Below, piece by piece: positions 4,997-5,644 of a DNA stretch of 5,644 bases. Position 1 is the stretch's first letter. Every line of letters begins with the position of its first letter. Source of the stretch: Gammaproteobacteria bacterium (GTDB lineage: Bacteria > Pseudomonadota > Gammaproteobacteria > Steroidobacterales > Woeseiaceae); assembly GCA_029881015.1 (NCBI GenBank), contig JAOUNK010000232.1, forward strand, positions 1 to 5,644, given 5' to 3'. The translations under genes and the position numbers were made by a program. The notes beneath the pieces were generated by a model that saw nothing but the letters and a program-made list of their open reading frames with translations, made no database searches and was not told the DNA's origin.

Positions 4997-5644
4997 ATGT
5001 TCAAACGCGCCATCTGCCTTCTGGCAGTCCTGTCTTCTTTGCCCGCTTTCGCCAATGAGCTCGCCGAGAGCATCGACAGCGATTATGAAGAGCACCTCGC
5101 GGAGCTGTTCGATCATTTCCATCGCAATCCCGAGTTGTCCACGGTCGAAACCGAGACAGCGCGGCGCATGGCCCTGGAACTGAGCCTGGCGGGGTTCGAT
5201 GTGACCGAAGGCGTCGGTGGCACCGGCGTGGTCGCAATGCTGGCAAATGGGGATGGCCCACTGGTCATGATGCGCGCCGACATGGACGGACTGCCGGTTG
5301 AAGAGAAATCCGGATTGCACAATGCTTCTCGCGCCAGGCAGAAAGACCCGATCACAGGCAATGACGTGTTCGTCATGCATGCCTGCGGTCACGATGTCCA
5401 CATCACGAGCCTGGTCGGTACCGCGCGGCATATGGCGGCACACAGGGATGAATGGACCGGCACGCTGATGCTCGTCGTACAGCCGGCCGAGGAACGAGTG
5501 CTTGGCGCGCGTGCGATGCGCGACGACGATATCTGGGAGCGCTTTGGCAAGCCGGACTATGCGCTGGCGTTTCACGTGGCCTCGTCGGGTACGGCCGGAA
5601 TCATCAACGTCCAGGAAGGCAGCCCCTACGCGGGCGCCGATACG
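4997..5644 (+). CDS. Exported M20-family (M20D-like) amidohydrolase, 5' part
   Basis: The frame is open from the ATG at 4997 to the window edge (216 codons, no stop), about half of a typical 400-450 residue member. Residues 1-19 are a Sec signal peptide (Lys3/Arg4, hydrophobic core, cleavage after AFA), so the enzyme should act in the periplasm or be envelope-bound. The mature part shows the M20D pattern: FHRNPELS (41-48), MRADMDGLPVEE (92-103), MHACGHDVH (127-135), and QPAEE (162-166) followed by the helix with GARAM. Expected di-metal ligands Cys130, His132, Glu166 and His193 are present, Glu165 is the expected general base, and Asp95/Asp97 sit in the RADMDG motif. Relatives include hippurate hydrolase, N-acyl-amino-acid amidohydrolases and plant IAA-amino-acid hydrolases; substrate cannot be told from this part. 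The dimerisation domain and the last His ligand lie beyond the window. A Shine-Dalgarno (GAGGGG) precedes the start. Confidence 0.93.
   Translation, partial: MFKRAICLLAVLSSLPAFANELAESIDSDYEEHLAELFDHFHRNPELSTVETETARRMALELSLAGFDVTEGVGGTGVVAMLANGDGPLVMMRADMDGLPVEEKSGLHNASRARQKDPITGNDVFVMHACGHDVHITSLVGTARHMAAHRDEWTGTLMLVVQPAEERVLGARAMRDDDIWERFGKPDYALAFHVASSGTAGIINVQEGSPYAGADT

Noticed and set aside
4961..5575. Minus-strand frame of 204 codons at the right end
   Set aside because: Antisense to the M20 amidohydrolase, whose signal peptide and metal-ligand motifs are clear on the plus strand.
1..5644. Mobile element, prophage, defence island or CRISPR
   Set aside because: No transposase, integrase, direct repeat array or tRNA gene is seen; the genes are core metabolic genes with uniform composition by eye.

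Overview
The window reads as chromosomal DNA of a GC-rich gammaproteobacterium. The main evidence is the conserved order riboflavin gene(s)-nusB-thiL-pgpA, a hallmark of Gammaproteobacteria such as E. coli, together with protein motifs that match gammaproteobacterial family members closely. I cannot name a genus. Every gene I can support is on the + strand, coding density is very high, and there is no gene-free stretch longer than about 60 bases. I see no tRNA, rRNA, CRISPR array, insertion sequence or integrase.

Positions 1-2597 hold a tightly packed metabolic operon. It starts with the 3' end of a ribBA-type gene (probably the RibBX variant, whose GTP cyclohydrolase II domain is degenerate). 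Then come ribH (lumazine synthase), nusB (antitermination factor), thiL (thiamine-phosphate kinase) and pgpA (phosphatidylglycerophosphatase A). The junctions are 14 bases, a 1-base overlap, an 8-base overlap and an ATGA 4-base overlap, so translational coupling is likely. The pathways meet loosely: riboflavin and thiamine cofactors, rRNA transcription and phosphatidylglycerol synthesis.

Positions 2610-3914, only 12 bases after pgpA, encode a soluble Hanks-type Ser/Thr kinase fused to a C-terminal cyclic-nucleotide-binding domain. Both modules keep their key residues. This is the least ordinary item in the window: a possible cyclic-nucleotide-responsive eukaryote-like kinase riding on a housekeeping operon. 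A short perfect hairpin overlaps its stop codon and may mark the operon's end.

Positions 3973-4953 encode an exported, probably outer-membrane beta-barrel protein of the DUF3187 type, function unknown. From 4997 to the window edge lies the 5' part of an exported M20-family (M20D-like) amidohydrolase with intact metal-ligand motifs. These two genes are separated from the operon and from each other by short spacers and may be independent transcription units. The window is mostly well-understood core genome; the kinase-CNB fusion is the best candidate for follow-up.
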